Part shown: one piece after another, positions 11,514 through 22,041 of the stretch
How positions within the stretch are numbered: the stretch's first letter is position 1
Layout: the number at the start of each line of letters is the position of its first letter
Assembly: GCF_030272615.1 (NCBI RefSeq)
Contig: NC_081405.1
Coordinates: 24,071,772-24,135,771, forward strand
Direction: 5' to 3'
DNA from: Cryptomeria japonica
Taxonomy: Eukaryota; Streptophyta; Pinopsida; Cupressales; Cupressaceae
Length of the DNA: 64,000 bases
The notes under the pieces: model-generated
Seen by the model: the letters and a program-made list of their open reading frames with translations, nothing else
Told to the model about the DNA's origin: nothing
Database searches by the model: none
Position numbers and translations under genes: made by a program

Positions 11514-12090
11514 CCCCCAGTGAAGCTTGACTTGTTGTATATAGTGGATTAGTTTTTTCTGTTTGTTTGTTGCTTGTTTGGTTCTTGCATGTTTTGTTTT
11601 GTTTTTGCTTTGTTGCATACTTGTTTCCCTTTTATGTTTGTTTCATTTCATTTGTTTCCTTTTCATTGTGTTAGGGTATATATATTTTATTCTCAAAGAT
11701 TCTAAAAGGAAGGTGTCCTTTGCATAACATGTTGCCAAATTCTGAGAGACTTCGACTCTTTGCTATTTACGACTTCATTGTCATTTGGTTAATTTTGAAA
11801 CCTTTGTTTATACTCGTTCAAGGTGGTATATAATGGTTTAAATATGATTTGAGTTTTTGACTTTCAATTGGAAAAGGCTAGCTTGATAAAATCAGCACTA
11901 CCATCACATTAAGATACATCAGAAAGTTTTGTAAGATATCGAGTAAACTGGTTATCAAGTGAAAAATCCAAAGTCAGGATGTTTCATGTTATCCATCATG
12001 GTTCCCAACCCAGTAATCAGACTTCAATGCTTGAAAAGTTGCTTAAAAGGTTATTAAGGAAGAAGTCATTCTATGTTCTATAATGTTTTC
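11514..12090 (+). other. Non-coding spacer between integrase and 3' LTR
   Basis: T- and G-rich sequence with runs of TTTGTTTG-like units (11555-11670) and no coding signal. No envelope-like gene is present in this usual position. Confidence 0.6.
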
Positions 12091-12115
12091 AAAAAAAAAA
12101 AAGAGAGAAAAGAAA
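12091..12115 (+). other. Candidate polypurine tract of G1
   Basis: An uninterrupted run of 25 purines (A12 followed by AGAGAGAAAAGAA-like sequence) directly before TGATCC, the expected plus-strand primer next to a 3' LTR starting at 12116. The implied LTR start lies about 1.78 kb before the LTR ORF; the solo LTR S has 1.68 kb in the same position, which supports the placement. Confidence 0.6.
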
Positions 12116-12647
12116 TGATCCTCTTAAAACAACTAAAATGGGTGTTTCAAGTAACCTCCACTGCTGATATGGACGTCTAACTGGCAGTCGAGGACTGCTT
12201 GACAGGAACTAGAGGTATCTCTATCAAGGCTATAGATGTCTGACTGACAGCAAAGCTATGCCTACATAACAATTCACAAAACACATTGGTTGGCTTCACC
12301 TACGTAGCTTGCACCCAGTTCTCTCTGATTATCTGCATGATTGAAAATGATGGCGTAATAAATCATACGCACACACTTAATAATTAATCACGTTCAGTTC
12401 TAGACTTGATTGGTTGTTAATTGATTTGCTCATCTTTTTCTCTTATACACCCTTTTGAAGATAATAGCCTTAGGCGTCGGGTTAACTAGAGATTCTGAAG
12501 TTCTAAATTGCCTAGAGTCATTTTTCCCAGATAGTCGCCATTTGTTATGCCTTGCATATCTATTCCCCATTAGTTTCCTTGTGTTGAAATATGGGTCCAT
12601 TATTTTTTGCTTTATGTTTCTTTGTTCTTTTGGCTTTTTTTTCTTTT

Positions 12648-13823
12648 ACCTCGGAACCCCGGAGTCCCAGAGTCCCAAGGTCTCTTTTTGTTCTTTTGCT
12701 TTCACCAACCCCAGAACTTTGGGCCCCCAAAGCACTGAGGTTGGTCTCCTTCTTCTCTATTTTGTGTTCTTTACCTCAGAACTCTGGTGTCCCGGAGTCC
12801 CGAGGTATGTTTTTCCTCGAAACCTTGGAATTCCGGAGTCCCTTTTGTTCTGGCTTTGCTTTTCTTCACCTCGGAACCTCAAACCACAGGAGTCTCGAGG
12901 TCGGTTTCTTTGTCTTTTGTTTTGTGTTCTTTACCTCGGAACTCCGGAGTCCTGAGGTGCATTGTGTCTGATCCACCCTGGAACCTCAGAGTCCCGAGGT
13001 GGATCCCTTCTTGCTTTCTTCTCTACCTCGGAACCCTGAAACTTTCAAATTTCGAGGTGGAGTTTTTTGTCTTGTGCCTTTTTGCCGAGCTCAGAACCTC
13101 GGGACCCCAGAGTCCTAAGTTCCTATTTAAAGGACTCATACAAACAGGTTCAGGAGGGGGTATAAATATGAATAATGAACTTTTAAAGTTCAATTGTGCA
13201 TTCAGAGCTCTTGCTTCCTTGTTTCCTAACCGCGAGCCTCTGAACTGCTAAGCTTCCTTTTGCATTCTTGGGCATTTTGATTCACCAGGTAGGTGATTTT
13301 TCTTTCTCTTTTGGTCGTTTGTAGGTTAGATCTTCTTTTTTTTTCTCTTTGTCGTGGGTTTGTTTTTGTTTTCTTCTTTTCTAGTTTTTTGTGTTTTCTT
13401 GCATGTCCCTGCGTGCCCTAGTTCCTACCCTTGAACCCCAGACCCCCGGAGTTCTGAGTTAATTACTCTTCTCTAGAACCCCAGAGTTCTAGGATTTTGT
13501 TGAGCTTGCCTTTGATGACCCCAGAACCTCGAAGTTCTAGATTATTTCTTTTTGCAAGAAAGAGCTATCACCTAGCCCGGAACCTCGGAACCCCGAAGTT
13601 CTGAGGTCTACCTTTTATAAGTCCTCTTGATAAAAGTCCTATTGGCTATTTTTTGTATTTGGCTCAGGACCACGAGATCCCAAGATGAGCCTAAATTACC
13701 TACCCTGGAGTTCAAGAAATCATCCATGAGTACCTAGCCCGAAATCCCAGAGTTCTGGACCCTGTTTTAAAAAGAAAAAAAATCCTTACCCTCAGACTCC
13801 GGTACCCCTGAAGTCCCGAAGTG
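12648..13823 (+). repeat. Array of about 16 palindromic GGACTCCGGAGTCC-like units
   Basis: Degenerate copies of a palindromic unit, close to ACCTCGGAACTCCGGAGTCC and then CGAGGT, recur every 40-120 bases in a T-rich background. Clear copies start near 12648, 12707, 12772, 12815, 12868, 12933, 12974, 13025, 13085, 13435, 13472, 13517, 13576, 13660, 13733 and 13792. The flanks ACCTCGG and CCGAGGT pair with each other and the core is itself palindromic, so each unit can form a hairpin or a symmetric protein site. The array spans the promoter and the candidate leader intron. The frames open here in several registers are a by-product. Confidence 0.8.
13161..13168 (+). promoter_or_regulatory. Candidate TATA box of the G1 3' LTR
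   Basis: TATAAATA, about 120 bases before the candidate intron donor and 0.73 kb before the LTR ORF. A second weaker box, TATTTAAAG, lies at 13124-13132. Both would start transcription inside the palindrome array. Confidence 0.45.
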
Positions 13824-13882
13824 AATGAAATTTTTATGTTTTTGATAAGGAGATGATCCTCATTTTCTTCTTACAAGTTCAG
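13289..13882 (+). other. Candidate leader intron before the LTR ORF
   Basis: CACCAG followed by GTAGGTG at 13289 looks like a donor, and a T-rich stretch ending TTACAAGTTCAG at 13882 looks like an acceptor. It is followed eight bases later by the ORF start (ATG at 13891). A similar arrangement precedes the homologous ORF in solo LTR S. Prediction from sequence only. Confidence 0.35.
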
Positions 13883-13890
13883 GTAGTTAG

Positions 13891-16800
13891 ATGGACTCAT
13901 TTTCTAGCAAAAGAAGCAAATATATTGACAAACTTCCAGCTACCATGAAATACCACTATCGAGGACAAGTCTACTCCTCAAAGTTGGATGATCAAGTCAA
14001 ATGGGTCACCGACATGGAAATTGGCCATATCGAAATTAAAGATATCAGAACCTAGCTACATAAGCCAAGATTGGAGGCCCTACATAGGAGAATTAAAAGA
14101 TCAGGCCTAGTGGAGACAACTATCTCTCCGCAAGCAGTGTAAGCACCGAAATTTATAATGACAATTACTCAGTTCTACGACCCAGATACTAGAAATTGCA
14201 TTGACGCATAGGGAAAGACAGTTATAGACTTGTCTCCTGACATGCTGGGATTCATGTTTGGTATCCCAACTGGAGATGATATATTCCTCTCAATTGAAGA
14301 GGAGGTCTTAAAGGTATGGAATGACAAAGTTACAGCAAACAAAAGGCACATGATTGAAAACTGGTTGGAGGAAGAGAGAAAAAAAGGTCTCAAGGCAACA
14401 TAAATCCTGAGGGTAGACTTCAAGGAGCCCCAAAGGGACTTGATTATTATGCTGAGCAGGGCCTTTGGCAAGCCTGATTGTAAACATTTCCATCCATGGA
14501 TGTTCCATTTTATGACCACTATCCTAATAGGAAAACAATATTTTGATTGGTCGCATATCCTCTCTGACAACATCTGCAAACAAATAAAGGAAGTCCACCA
14601 GACACAAAAATTATTTTTCACATCTTATGTCATCTAGGTGGCTGCCAGAGCTGGAAAGTTTCTAGGACTACAAGTAGAGGGTCAGTTAGGGGATGAGGAA
14701 GGACATAAGAAGGTATGAGAATATTATTCCCAACTCCCCCTGGTCAACGCAAAGGCTCATTTCAAAAGAATTAATGATGCCTTCATTTTTCCAGTAATAA
14801 TTAAATTAACAAGAGACACAGGATATCGGATTTTCTCGGAGGCCATGGCTATTATCCGAGAGTGGGCATGTTGGTTTATCCAAAACCCACACTCTACTTA
14901 CATTAGGGTCATTGGATTCACAGGGAACCAAATGTTGCTTCCCAGATACTGCAATGATAGAGTAATTTTGTTAGAATATGTAAGGCAACTTTTGGGCCTC
15001 TAATCTCTCTTATCATCAAAGCATAAAACATGCATTGATTTTTTAGTATTTAATGGATACTTCTCATGCTCTAAGATACATGTTGCAAATCTAGCAAAGC
15101 CAGAGCTTCAAGATTTGAACTTAAAAGAATATGATTATGCTAGGGAATTTTATGATCCCTATGGGAAGCTCAAACAAGCTATGCCCAAGGCATATGAGGG
15201 ACACAAGCTAAGACTGGAGGATTTTTGGGCCAACCTCCAGGACAATTTTGAGGTCAGAGATAAAAACTATAATAGGTTATATGCGCCACAGATAAGAGAT
15301 TTTGGAATTGGGACCAATCTCCCTAAAGACCTTAGGGATGATGGAGACCTGCTCGATGCGTCTTATAAAGGATTATAAATTGATAAGAAGCCCCTCTCCC
15401 CAATAAGGTGGCCATGAAAGAGGACGTGAATATAGAAAATATTTCTCAAGTGGTCAACAATAGGACCAAGTAATGGCTAAGCAAAAGGGTCAAGCCGAGC
15501 GTCTCAAAGGGAAAACAAAAGGAGTCTACCTCAGGGGTACCTCAGTCAAGGGGTTATAAGGAGTATCTATTGAAGAAACTCTAGAAGAAGGTGAGGGAGT
15601 CTGAGCTATTGAAGAAGGTAGGAGACCTTGGAGTGATTAATGGATTAGGAGTAGTACCACTGGCTAAAGTCCTCCCACCAAGGACAACTATAGAGCAGAC
15701 TGGAAGAGAGGGTACCCAGGTGCAATAGGAAGAAATAAAAATTACTGAAGATATACCTACTCAACCACCTCCAATAGCTGCCACATAGGATCCAGGTACC
15801 ATCACCCCTGAACCACTACCAGTTAACATACCTGTAGGGTAGCCTAGAGTACAAGGTTTCTGGTCTAGCACCGAAGGAATAAGAGTTAGGAACATTGAAT
15901 CTGATTCAGATCAGGAGGAAGAGGATCTCGAGTAGCAACAACTGCTAGGAGGAAAGAAAGAAGGGGATGAAGCGGAGGACATATTGAGTGAAAGATTAGT
16001 TCTAACCCCTCAAGATCGAGAAGACCTCCTCAAGGACAGAGAAATCAGGAAAGATGAGGTGGGGATGGATGATGAAGAAAATATGTTTGGAGAAGAGGTT
16101 AGTGGAAAATTGGGAGAATTGCATAGGCATCAGGCTCTCTAAACCAATTTATCCCACCAAGTTGTCCCACCTCAAGACCCTAGGCAAACAGAGGTAGAGG
16201 AAAGAGATGAAGCAGAGGAGAAGGCGAAGGTCCATGTTATAACTACAGATATGGTTTCACATCAAGGTGACAAGAATGAAGATATACCGCAATGGCTCGA
16301 GTTTACTTTTGAAAAGAAAAAGAGAAAAGCAGAGCTTCCTAAGGTCACTTTGCAACAAGTTATCAAAAAGTAGCCACCAAATGTCTTGAAGCCAAAAACC
16401 GTACATCATCTATCAAAAATGGGCTCCGGTGAAGTGATTGCAGATGTGGCAGTTCCACTCCAAGGTTAGGGACAAGCTTCCCCTAAGTATCAAATATCCC
16501 ATGTAAATTTAGGTAAACAAACCAAGTGGGGATAGCTGGATACTCTGGAATTAGCCATAAGTGTTGTAAGGGGGCGCGTAGAGAAGGAACACACTTCGAA
16601 TTTAGAGCTCAAAGCACAATTAGGACAATACAAGCAACTGCTGATTGAGATGAGCAAACCTCTAGACTCTTGTAGGGCTGACGACCTACCTTCGACCTCA
16701 TCACTACCAGAGGAAGAAGTAAAGGCACTAGAGGAGGTGAGGTGGGTGGTTGTTGTAGCTAAATCATGGGCCCAAGTAAATGCAGCTAAGATTAGATTTT

Positions 16801-17434
16801 TTCTGCAGGATACTATGAGGATATATCGAGAGGCAGTATAGGCAGGCAGAGCTTTAGCTTATTTTTGTACGCAGTGGGAATGGAAGCTAAGCATTTTTAA
16901 TAAGCAGTTTTGAATTTTGAATAAAGTTCTGCATCTAGGGGAAGAGACAATAATGGAGGAGGACCTCTTAGGAGGAGACAGTTGTGAAAACTTACAGTCT
17001 TATGTGTACATTTTGGAGCTGAAGATTGAAATGTTTCAGCAGTATATGAAGGATATGGTGGAGATTCGGGTTCCTCTCCTTAGATAAATTTGGAAATATG
17101 AGAATTTTGTAAAACATATGCTTGGAGCCTTCGATTTAGGATTAACTAATATCGGAATAATGGAGCAACAACAAGTTTTGAATCAGTGGGATGCATACAA
17201 GGCCCAACATTTAGGACCTTCAACCCAGTTCGATGTCGCCCTCATGGATAGGTATACATACTTGATCACCCAGTGTCAAGAGGTGGTGGAGGCAATAGGG
17301 GAGTTAGAGAAAGGAAAGAAGCATGCAAAGGAAACTTTTAAGAAGTATAAATTTAGAATTAAACACGTAGCTGATCCTCCTATCCAAGCAGTAGCATGCA
17401 TAATTGATAATTATAGATCTTTCATTAAAAAGTG
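13891..17434 (+). pseudogene. LTR-encoded long ORF, decayed 3' LTR copy
   Basis: Starts MDSFSSKRSKYIDKLP and can be followed with stops and frame changes to DNYRSFIKK. The first 500 residues align by eye with the ORF of solo LTR S: YDPDTRNCID-GKTVIDL against YDSVTRCIRDVNGKTLMEI; PWMFHFMTTILIGKQYFDWS against NHYLLMIVQILNPSLAITFDY; VIGFTGNQMLLP against VFGFRGTPFLLP; an FYDP segment against FYNG. A variable acidic middle, a basic patch near 16310 (EKKKRKAE) and a helical C-terminus (open 16650-16841, 17118-17435) follow. The layout of the N-terminal domain recalls plant proteins labelled putative plant transposon protein; that is from memory. Function unknown. Confidence 0.75.
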
Positions 17435-18459
17435 AAGGATGAACATAATAGTTGCTAAAGATAGAAGGGTTTTTGCATGACCCTCAATTTTGTATTTTTA
17501 GCTACAACTCCAACTCAGGTTCCAATTTTGAGAAAAATTTTGCATGACTGCAAAAACGTGGCTCACCCAGCATGATCTTCATAGTGCTCATGCAACCTCC
17601 ATTTCATAGTAGTTAATTGGACTATCAAGGCAAAAACTTTCAAGTTAACTGCAACTCCTAGTGTGAGTTTTTAATTTAGGTTAGACTTATTTCGTAGATA
17701 ATAGGGCAGAAAACTTCTATAAATTGAGAATTTGGATTCATTTGTAAGGGTCCCCAAATTGATGATTTGTGGCCGACTTAGAGATTTTTAGAGTATTTTG
17801 CAGATTGTTAAGAAGTTGAGTTATTTTTGTTACACATTCATTGAGATTAATATAAGAAGCAGCTTGTAGATTGTCTGATCTACGTTTATATTCTACGAAA
17901 TTGTTCTGTGTAATCTGGTAATGTCTATTATTTGGAGTTAGCAACATGGTTTGAATCATATTATGCACGTCAGTGGTGTATGAGAATTATTGTGGTAGGT
18001 GATATTGTTGATGATTTTATTTCCATAAGTCTATGAAATTGATTATTTTGTAGGTTTACTGGAGGTTCATTTTTGAATGCTAATTTGAATAATATTTGAT
18101 AATTTCTTGGATTGTAGGAGGCTAATTGAGTAATTTGTTAAGTTGTTATTAAATTAATTTCATTATTGTTTTCTTGATCCCTTTACTCTTTGCAGTTTAT
18201 TTTCCAGAGAATTTTAAATCATAAAATACAAGAAAAAGGAAGTTCAACCATTCATGATTAGCGAGATTTAGTTTCAACTAGCAGGCCCCTTAATAGGTAC
18301 AACCACATCAATTATTGGGCTTCCCATCACCATCATGACCCAACTATAGAGACCTTCTAGTAGTGAGTTTTCCCAAGCTCATTTCTTTTCAGGAGAGGTG
18401 GTGAGTGTTCACATTGGCTACCCGACTATTGGTGAGTGTGTCAAAAACAGTCGTCAACG
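17435..18459 (+). other. Non-coding tail of the G1 3' LTR
   Basis: Matches 2866-3936 of the 5' LTR apart from small deletions, for instance about 17 bases missing near 17955 relative to 3410-3430. No coding signal. The short minus-strand frame at 17738-17968 is chance. Confidence 0.6.
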
Positions 18460-19056
18460 CTTCCTATAACTCTTCTCAGCAAAAGTTTTTCCTTCTTCTT
18501 CTAGGGACTTAATTTGGTCAGATGCATTAGCAACTAATTGACCAAGTTTGCTAATAGGTGTTGTCAAATGCCCTATAGCAGTTTCCAGTAGTAGACTTGT
18601 CAGAATATCCACAACATTCTGAATGGTTTCAACTTCCATTCTCTGTTCTTTAAGTCTCTTCTTGTGTGTCCTAGATTGCATGACAATTGCAATCTTCATC
18701 ATTTCAGATGCACTCATATTATCAACAATTATAGGCCTGGAGATGCCTAATGAGTCATCATCATCTTCATCAGTTTGTTGTAAAACTAATGAAGTTACCG
18801 GTTCAGAAGATGTTACCTTAACAATCTCCTCTTTCTCTTGTTCTTTCTCTGTTTCCTATTCAGAAATCTTTGTATCAACTTTTTCATTGGATTCCTTTTG
18901 AGTGTCCTGTGAAACCGGTGGCAGTTGGGGTTTCACTAGTGGTTCCTTGATTGGTGGAATATCCACTCCTAGTTTAGTTGTCAATTTCTCAACCTTAGTG
19001 ACCTATGAATCTGAAATTTCTGCTGGCTGCATATCTGGTGCAGTCATGTCTCTAGA
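18460..19056 (-). pseudogene. ORF2 fragment of remnant A
   Basis: Reads on the minus strand as an acidic linker followed by a helical, basic segment (MSASEMMKIAIVMQSRTHK, RMEVETIQNVVDIL) and a coiled stretch (LGQLVANASDQIKSLEEEG). The open part is 18454-18717, so its last few codons cross into the G1 LTR. It matches the C-terminal third of ORF2 in element B, including the site where solo LTR S is inserted there, and so serves as the uninterrupted reference for that insertion. Stops interrupt the upstream part. Function unknown. Confidence 0.65.
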
Positions 19057-19061
19057 TTTCA

Positions 19062-19510
19062 TTTCGGCCTCTAGAAATCATATCACAATTACCTAGGTGC
19101 ATTGTATCTGGTCAAACAATCATTACGCATCACAAAAATACTACCAAAAATTATCGATAAGGATAACTCATCATGGCTAGTGATAATTCATCACATAATC
19201 AATGAATACCGATTGGAACAATCAATACCGGTTGGAGTTAAACATATAAATTGTTTATCCTTAGATGCTTCCTTCATAATCTCCACTGGATCTTCATGTT
19301 GAGGCTGAGTTAAGTATAATCATTGGTTGTCTCCATGCATATACCGGTTGTCACCATGTACCGATTAGATATAAACCTCTAGTATACGAGTTGTAATATA
19401 AACAACTTTGAAGTCACACCGATAGACAATATGAACATATGTGTGTGTATGTGTTTCATCAATGAAAACATATGATGAATTTATTCATTAAAATCATCAT
19501 CAAGCCAACA
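19062..19510 (-). repeat. LTR fragment of remnant A
   Basis: Aligns with 57780-58230, the outer part of the B 5' LTR, sharing AAATCATA-CACA, repeated ACCGGTT words, a TATGTGTGTGTG tract and the end CATCATCAAGCCAACA. The inner part of the LTR is deleted. The junction with ORF2 falls in GATTTCATTTCGGCCT, where both parents share GATTTCAT or a close match. Confidence 0.7.
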
Positions 19511-19590
19511 TTGGATCAATAAGTACCCCTCAAGAGGGTATGCCTTTGATTCTCACAATGATGTAAAGTGGGCCATCAGGTGCTTCAATA
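19511..19590 (-). pseudogene. M1 protease fragment
   Basis: Eighty bases read on the minus strand as DGPLYIIVRIKGIPS, a stop, then GVLIDP, the strand and start of the active-site region of gypsy proteases. It is the continuation of M1 beyond the K2 insertion; the TSD CAATA lies at its right edge. Confidence 0.5.
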
Positions 19591-20929
19591 TGTTGGCATT
19601 TGCATGAAGATTGCATTAATGATATGTTATGTTGTCAGTGATGTCAATAAACCGGTAATGATATTGTTGTAATATTGTTACTATAACCAATAGGAAGAAT
19701 TTGTGGAGTGAACCGGTAATTGTGTCAGATAAACCCTACCTGTTGTTTTTGATAAACCCTAACCGATTAAGTTTGGTGAATTGGTTATATTGGCTTATGA
19801 TCTGATGATGAGGAGTAATGATGATGACACACATGATTATTGTATGAAGATAATTCCAAGAGATTTTGGCGAGTTGCTGTAACGGTTTTTGTCTAGGGAA
19901 TGAGAAAATGTATTACATCTAATGGAAAGCGTGTGAATAGTTACTAAGTTCAATGAAGTGGTGATCAAGGAGCAATCAAGGTTTTCTTGATTGATGTGCA
20001 GAGATTACTATGTAATCCAACGGTCATACTTGAACCGAATTTATTTGTAATCTTGATGAGAGTTAGGTTTTTGTTGTGTTACCAATCTATTTGATTTGTA
20101 TTTAAGGTTGATGAAGTTGTTTAGTTTTATAGAGTTGGAAAAGAGATAGACACAGTTAAGTTGAGTGTGTGGTTGTCGAACCGGATGATGTATCTGTAGT
20201 TTAAGTAAAGGCAGATAGGAGCATGAAATGGATCTGATCAAGCAAGTGTAGTGCTATTTAGACAAATCAACAAACTCCTGTTGTTTTCTAACAATTACAG
20301 TATAATTGAGATCCCCTAACCGGGTAAGCTCTAACAAGCTTGGTGCTATTCAAATCCTCTAAAAAGGTGGTCCATTAGATTGGATTTTCAAATCCTCTAC
20401 CGAGGTTAATCCTTATAGGGTATTGCTTCTAACAAGGCATTTGTAGTCAATCCCTTAACTGGGTGATTCCTAACAGGATTAGTTCTTAATAGGACTTTTT
20501 GTAAAGCTTTAACAGGCTAGGCTCCTAATAGGGTGAAGTTCAAAAGAGTTCAGATAGTTATCTTGTGAGTCTCATCTCACTGTGGTTTTTACCTATTTTG
20601 GGTTTCCACGTCAAAAATATTTGTGTCGTGGTGAATATTTTTGTGGTTATGTTTTCATGGTTGATTTACTTGACTACTTAACTATTTTGATAAGTCATGA
20701 TAACTGGAAGCATTGAGATATGAAGAATTTGTTTACTGTTAATTTGTTGCAACAGACAACCAGTTTATCTTATGAGTTCTTATCTTGATAGAGGTATTAT
20801 ATTGTTATTTCTATGTTTACTTTGAGAGATTGATTTTTTATTGGTGAAGTTTATATCAATTTTTCTATCTACTGATTCACCCCCCCTCTCAGTAGTCGAC
20901 CAGATACTTATTCTTTCATCATACCATCA
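19591..20929 (+). repeat. 5' LTR of K2
   Basis: Starts TGTTGGCATTTGC and ends ATACCATCA, 1,339 bp. It carries many CCGG/ACCGGT words and the run TCCTAACAGG-like units in its 3' half, as do the LTRs of K3 and B. It matches 25324-26685 over its length. Confidence 0.9.
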
Positions 20930-20931
20930 AT

Positions 20932-20943
20932 TGGTATCAGAGC
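20932..20943 (+). other. Primer-binding site of K2
   Basis: TGGTATCAGAGC, the complement of the 3' end of plant initiator-Met tRNA, two bases after the LTR end. Confidence 0.9.
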
Positions 20944-20992
20944 ATTTCAGGCCCTCTAAGGTCTAAGCCAAACAACTTGAGGTAAAGATCTG

Positions 20993-22041
20993 ATGATCAT
21001 GATGAAGAAGGAAGATCCAAAGTTTAATAAAGAGAACTATAGGATATGGAGTGATAGAGTGAAAATTTATATCAAGAGTCTGGGTAGTCACTATTGGGAA
21101 CATGTCGATACTGAGTATGTTGCACTTACTGGGATGTTGACTGATGATGAGAAGAAAGAGAAACAAGAAAATAATCAAGCATTGGAGGCTATTATCAGTT
21201 CTTTGTCTGATGCAGAGTATGTAGATGTTCATGGTCTTGAAACTGCATATGAGGTATGGAAAAAACTCGAAGAGATTTATAGTGGTGATGAACATGTTAA
21301 TATTGCTAAAGAAGAAAGTCTAAGAGGAAAATTTGATGAAATGCGGATGGCTGAAGGTGAGAATATCCAACAGTATGGTCAAAGGATAAAATAGATAGTC
21401 AATGAAATTAAGAGTGCAAGGGGTAAAGTGGAAGATTCATAGTGATCAGTAAGGTACTGAGAACCCTGCTATTGGTCTACGCTATCCGAGTTGCAGCTAT
21501 TCAGGAGCTGAAGTCCATTGACAAAACTAAGGTAACTCTTGACTCCATCATTGGTAAGCTTACTGCTTTTGAATTAAATGGTTACGATGGGTAGTGTACA
21601 GAAATATGAGTCTGCATTTAGAGCTTCTATATCTAACCCATCTATGAGGAAAAGTAGAGATGCCAGTCAAAGTTATGAATCCAAATCCAGCAAAGAAGTT
21701 GATGATGAAGACAATTTAGTTGAGCTTGAAGCATTGTTGGCCAAGCGGTTGCCTAGAGGTACAGGTAAATATAAAGGCAAATTATCTTTGAAATGTTTTG
21801 CATGCAACAAGATTGGACACATTGCTGCTAATTGTCCTAATGGTGATAATGAGCACAAACAAGAGAAATTAAAGAAGTACAAGGGTAAAGGAAAAAGTGA
21901 TTGTCTTATTGTTGTTGATGGTGGTATCACTGATGAGGAATCTAATGGTGATGCTAATGAAGACATTGTGTTTGTAGTAATTAAAGAAGAGATGTCAGAC
22001 CAGAAGGAATTAGTATCTAGGATGGATAACTCTGATTATTG
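20993..22041 (+). pseudogene. gag: K2 gag with zinc knuckle
   Basis: Copia capsid protein with the usual layout: N-terminal KFNKENYRIWSDRVKIYI, a helical UBN2-like domain (LETAYEVWKKLEEIYSGDE, SLRGKFDEMRMAEGE) and a CX2CX4HX4C knuckle in LKCFACNKIGHIAANCP near 21790-21840. A TAG at 21392 and a frame change near 21440 break it. The tail is acidic and leads into the protease. Confidence 0.85.

Larger units (their letters stand above)
1..18459 (+). mobile_element. Gypsy element G1 with giant ORF-carrying LTRs
   Basis: This is a Ty3/gypsy-type element whose 5' end lies left of the window. The order seen is 5' LTR end, primer site, gag, protease, an extra RNase H, RT, degenerate gypsy RNase H, integrase, purine tract, 3' LTR. 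The LTRs are recognised because 1-3936 and about 14643-18459 are alignable base by base, ending in the same GTGTGTCAAAAA block. The purine tract implies an LTR of about 6.3 kb. No chromodomain follows the integrase, which fits Tat/Athila-like lineages rather than chromoviruses. All genes carry stops or frameshifts. The 3' end abuts the ORF2 of remnant A, so G1 inserted there. Its target duplication cannot be tested because the left end is missing. Confidence 0.88.
12116..18459 (+). repeat. 3' LTR of G1, about 6.3 kb
   Basis: The right part (14643-18459) matches the 5' LTR; the left boundary is set by the purine tract, since the matching end of the 5' LTR is outside the window. Layout: palindrome array (12648-13823), TATA box (13161), candidate leader intron (13289-13882), decayed ORF (13891-17434), 1.02-kb non-coding tail. 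The right end reads TCGTCAAC and then enters the ORF2 of remnant A; the 5' LTR has CAACA, so the last base seems mutated. Confidence 0.78.
18460..19510 (-). mobile_element. Remnant A of a B-like pol-less element
   Basis: Minus-strand remnant made of part of an ORF2 like that of element B (18460-19056) joined directly to the 5' part of an LTR like that of B (19062-19510). The LTR ends in GCCAACA, that is TGTTGGC on the minus strand, and abuts gypsy M1 sequence. The primer site, ORF1 and rest of the LTR are deleted. G1 inserted on its left. Confidence 0.75.

Noticed and set aside
12455-13251. Three overlapping plus-strand frames of 126-166 codons
   Set aside because: All lie in the palindrome array; the translations are repeats of the same unit read in three registers and resemble no protein.
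14175-14621. Minus-strand frame of 148 codons
   Set aside because: Shadow of the decayed LTR ORF on the plus strand, which has homology to the S ORF.
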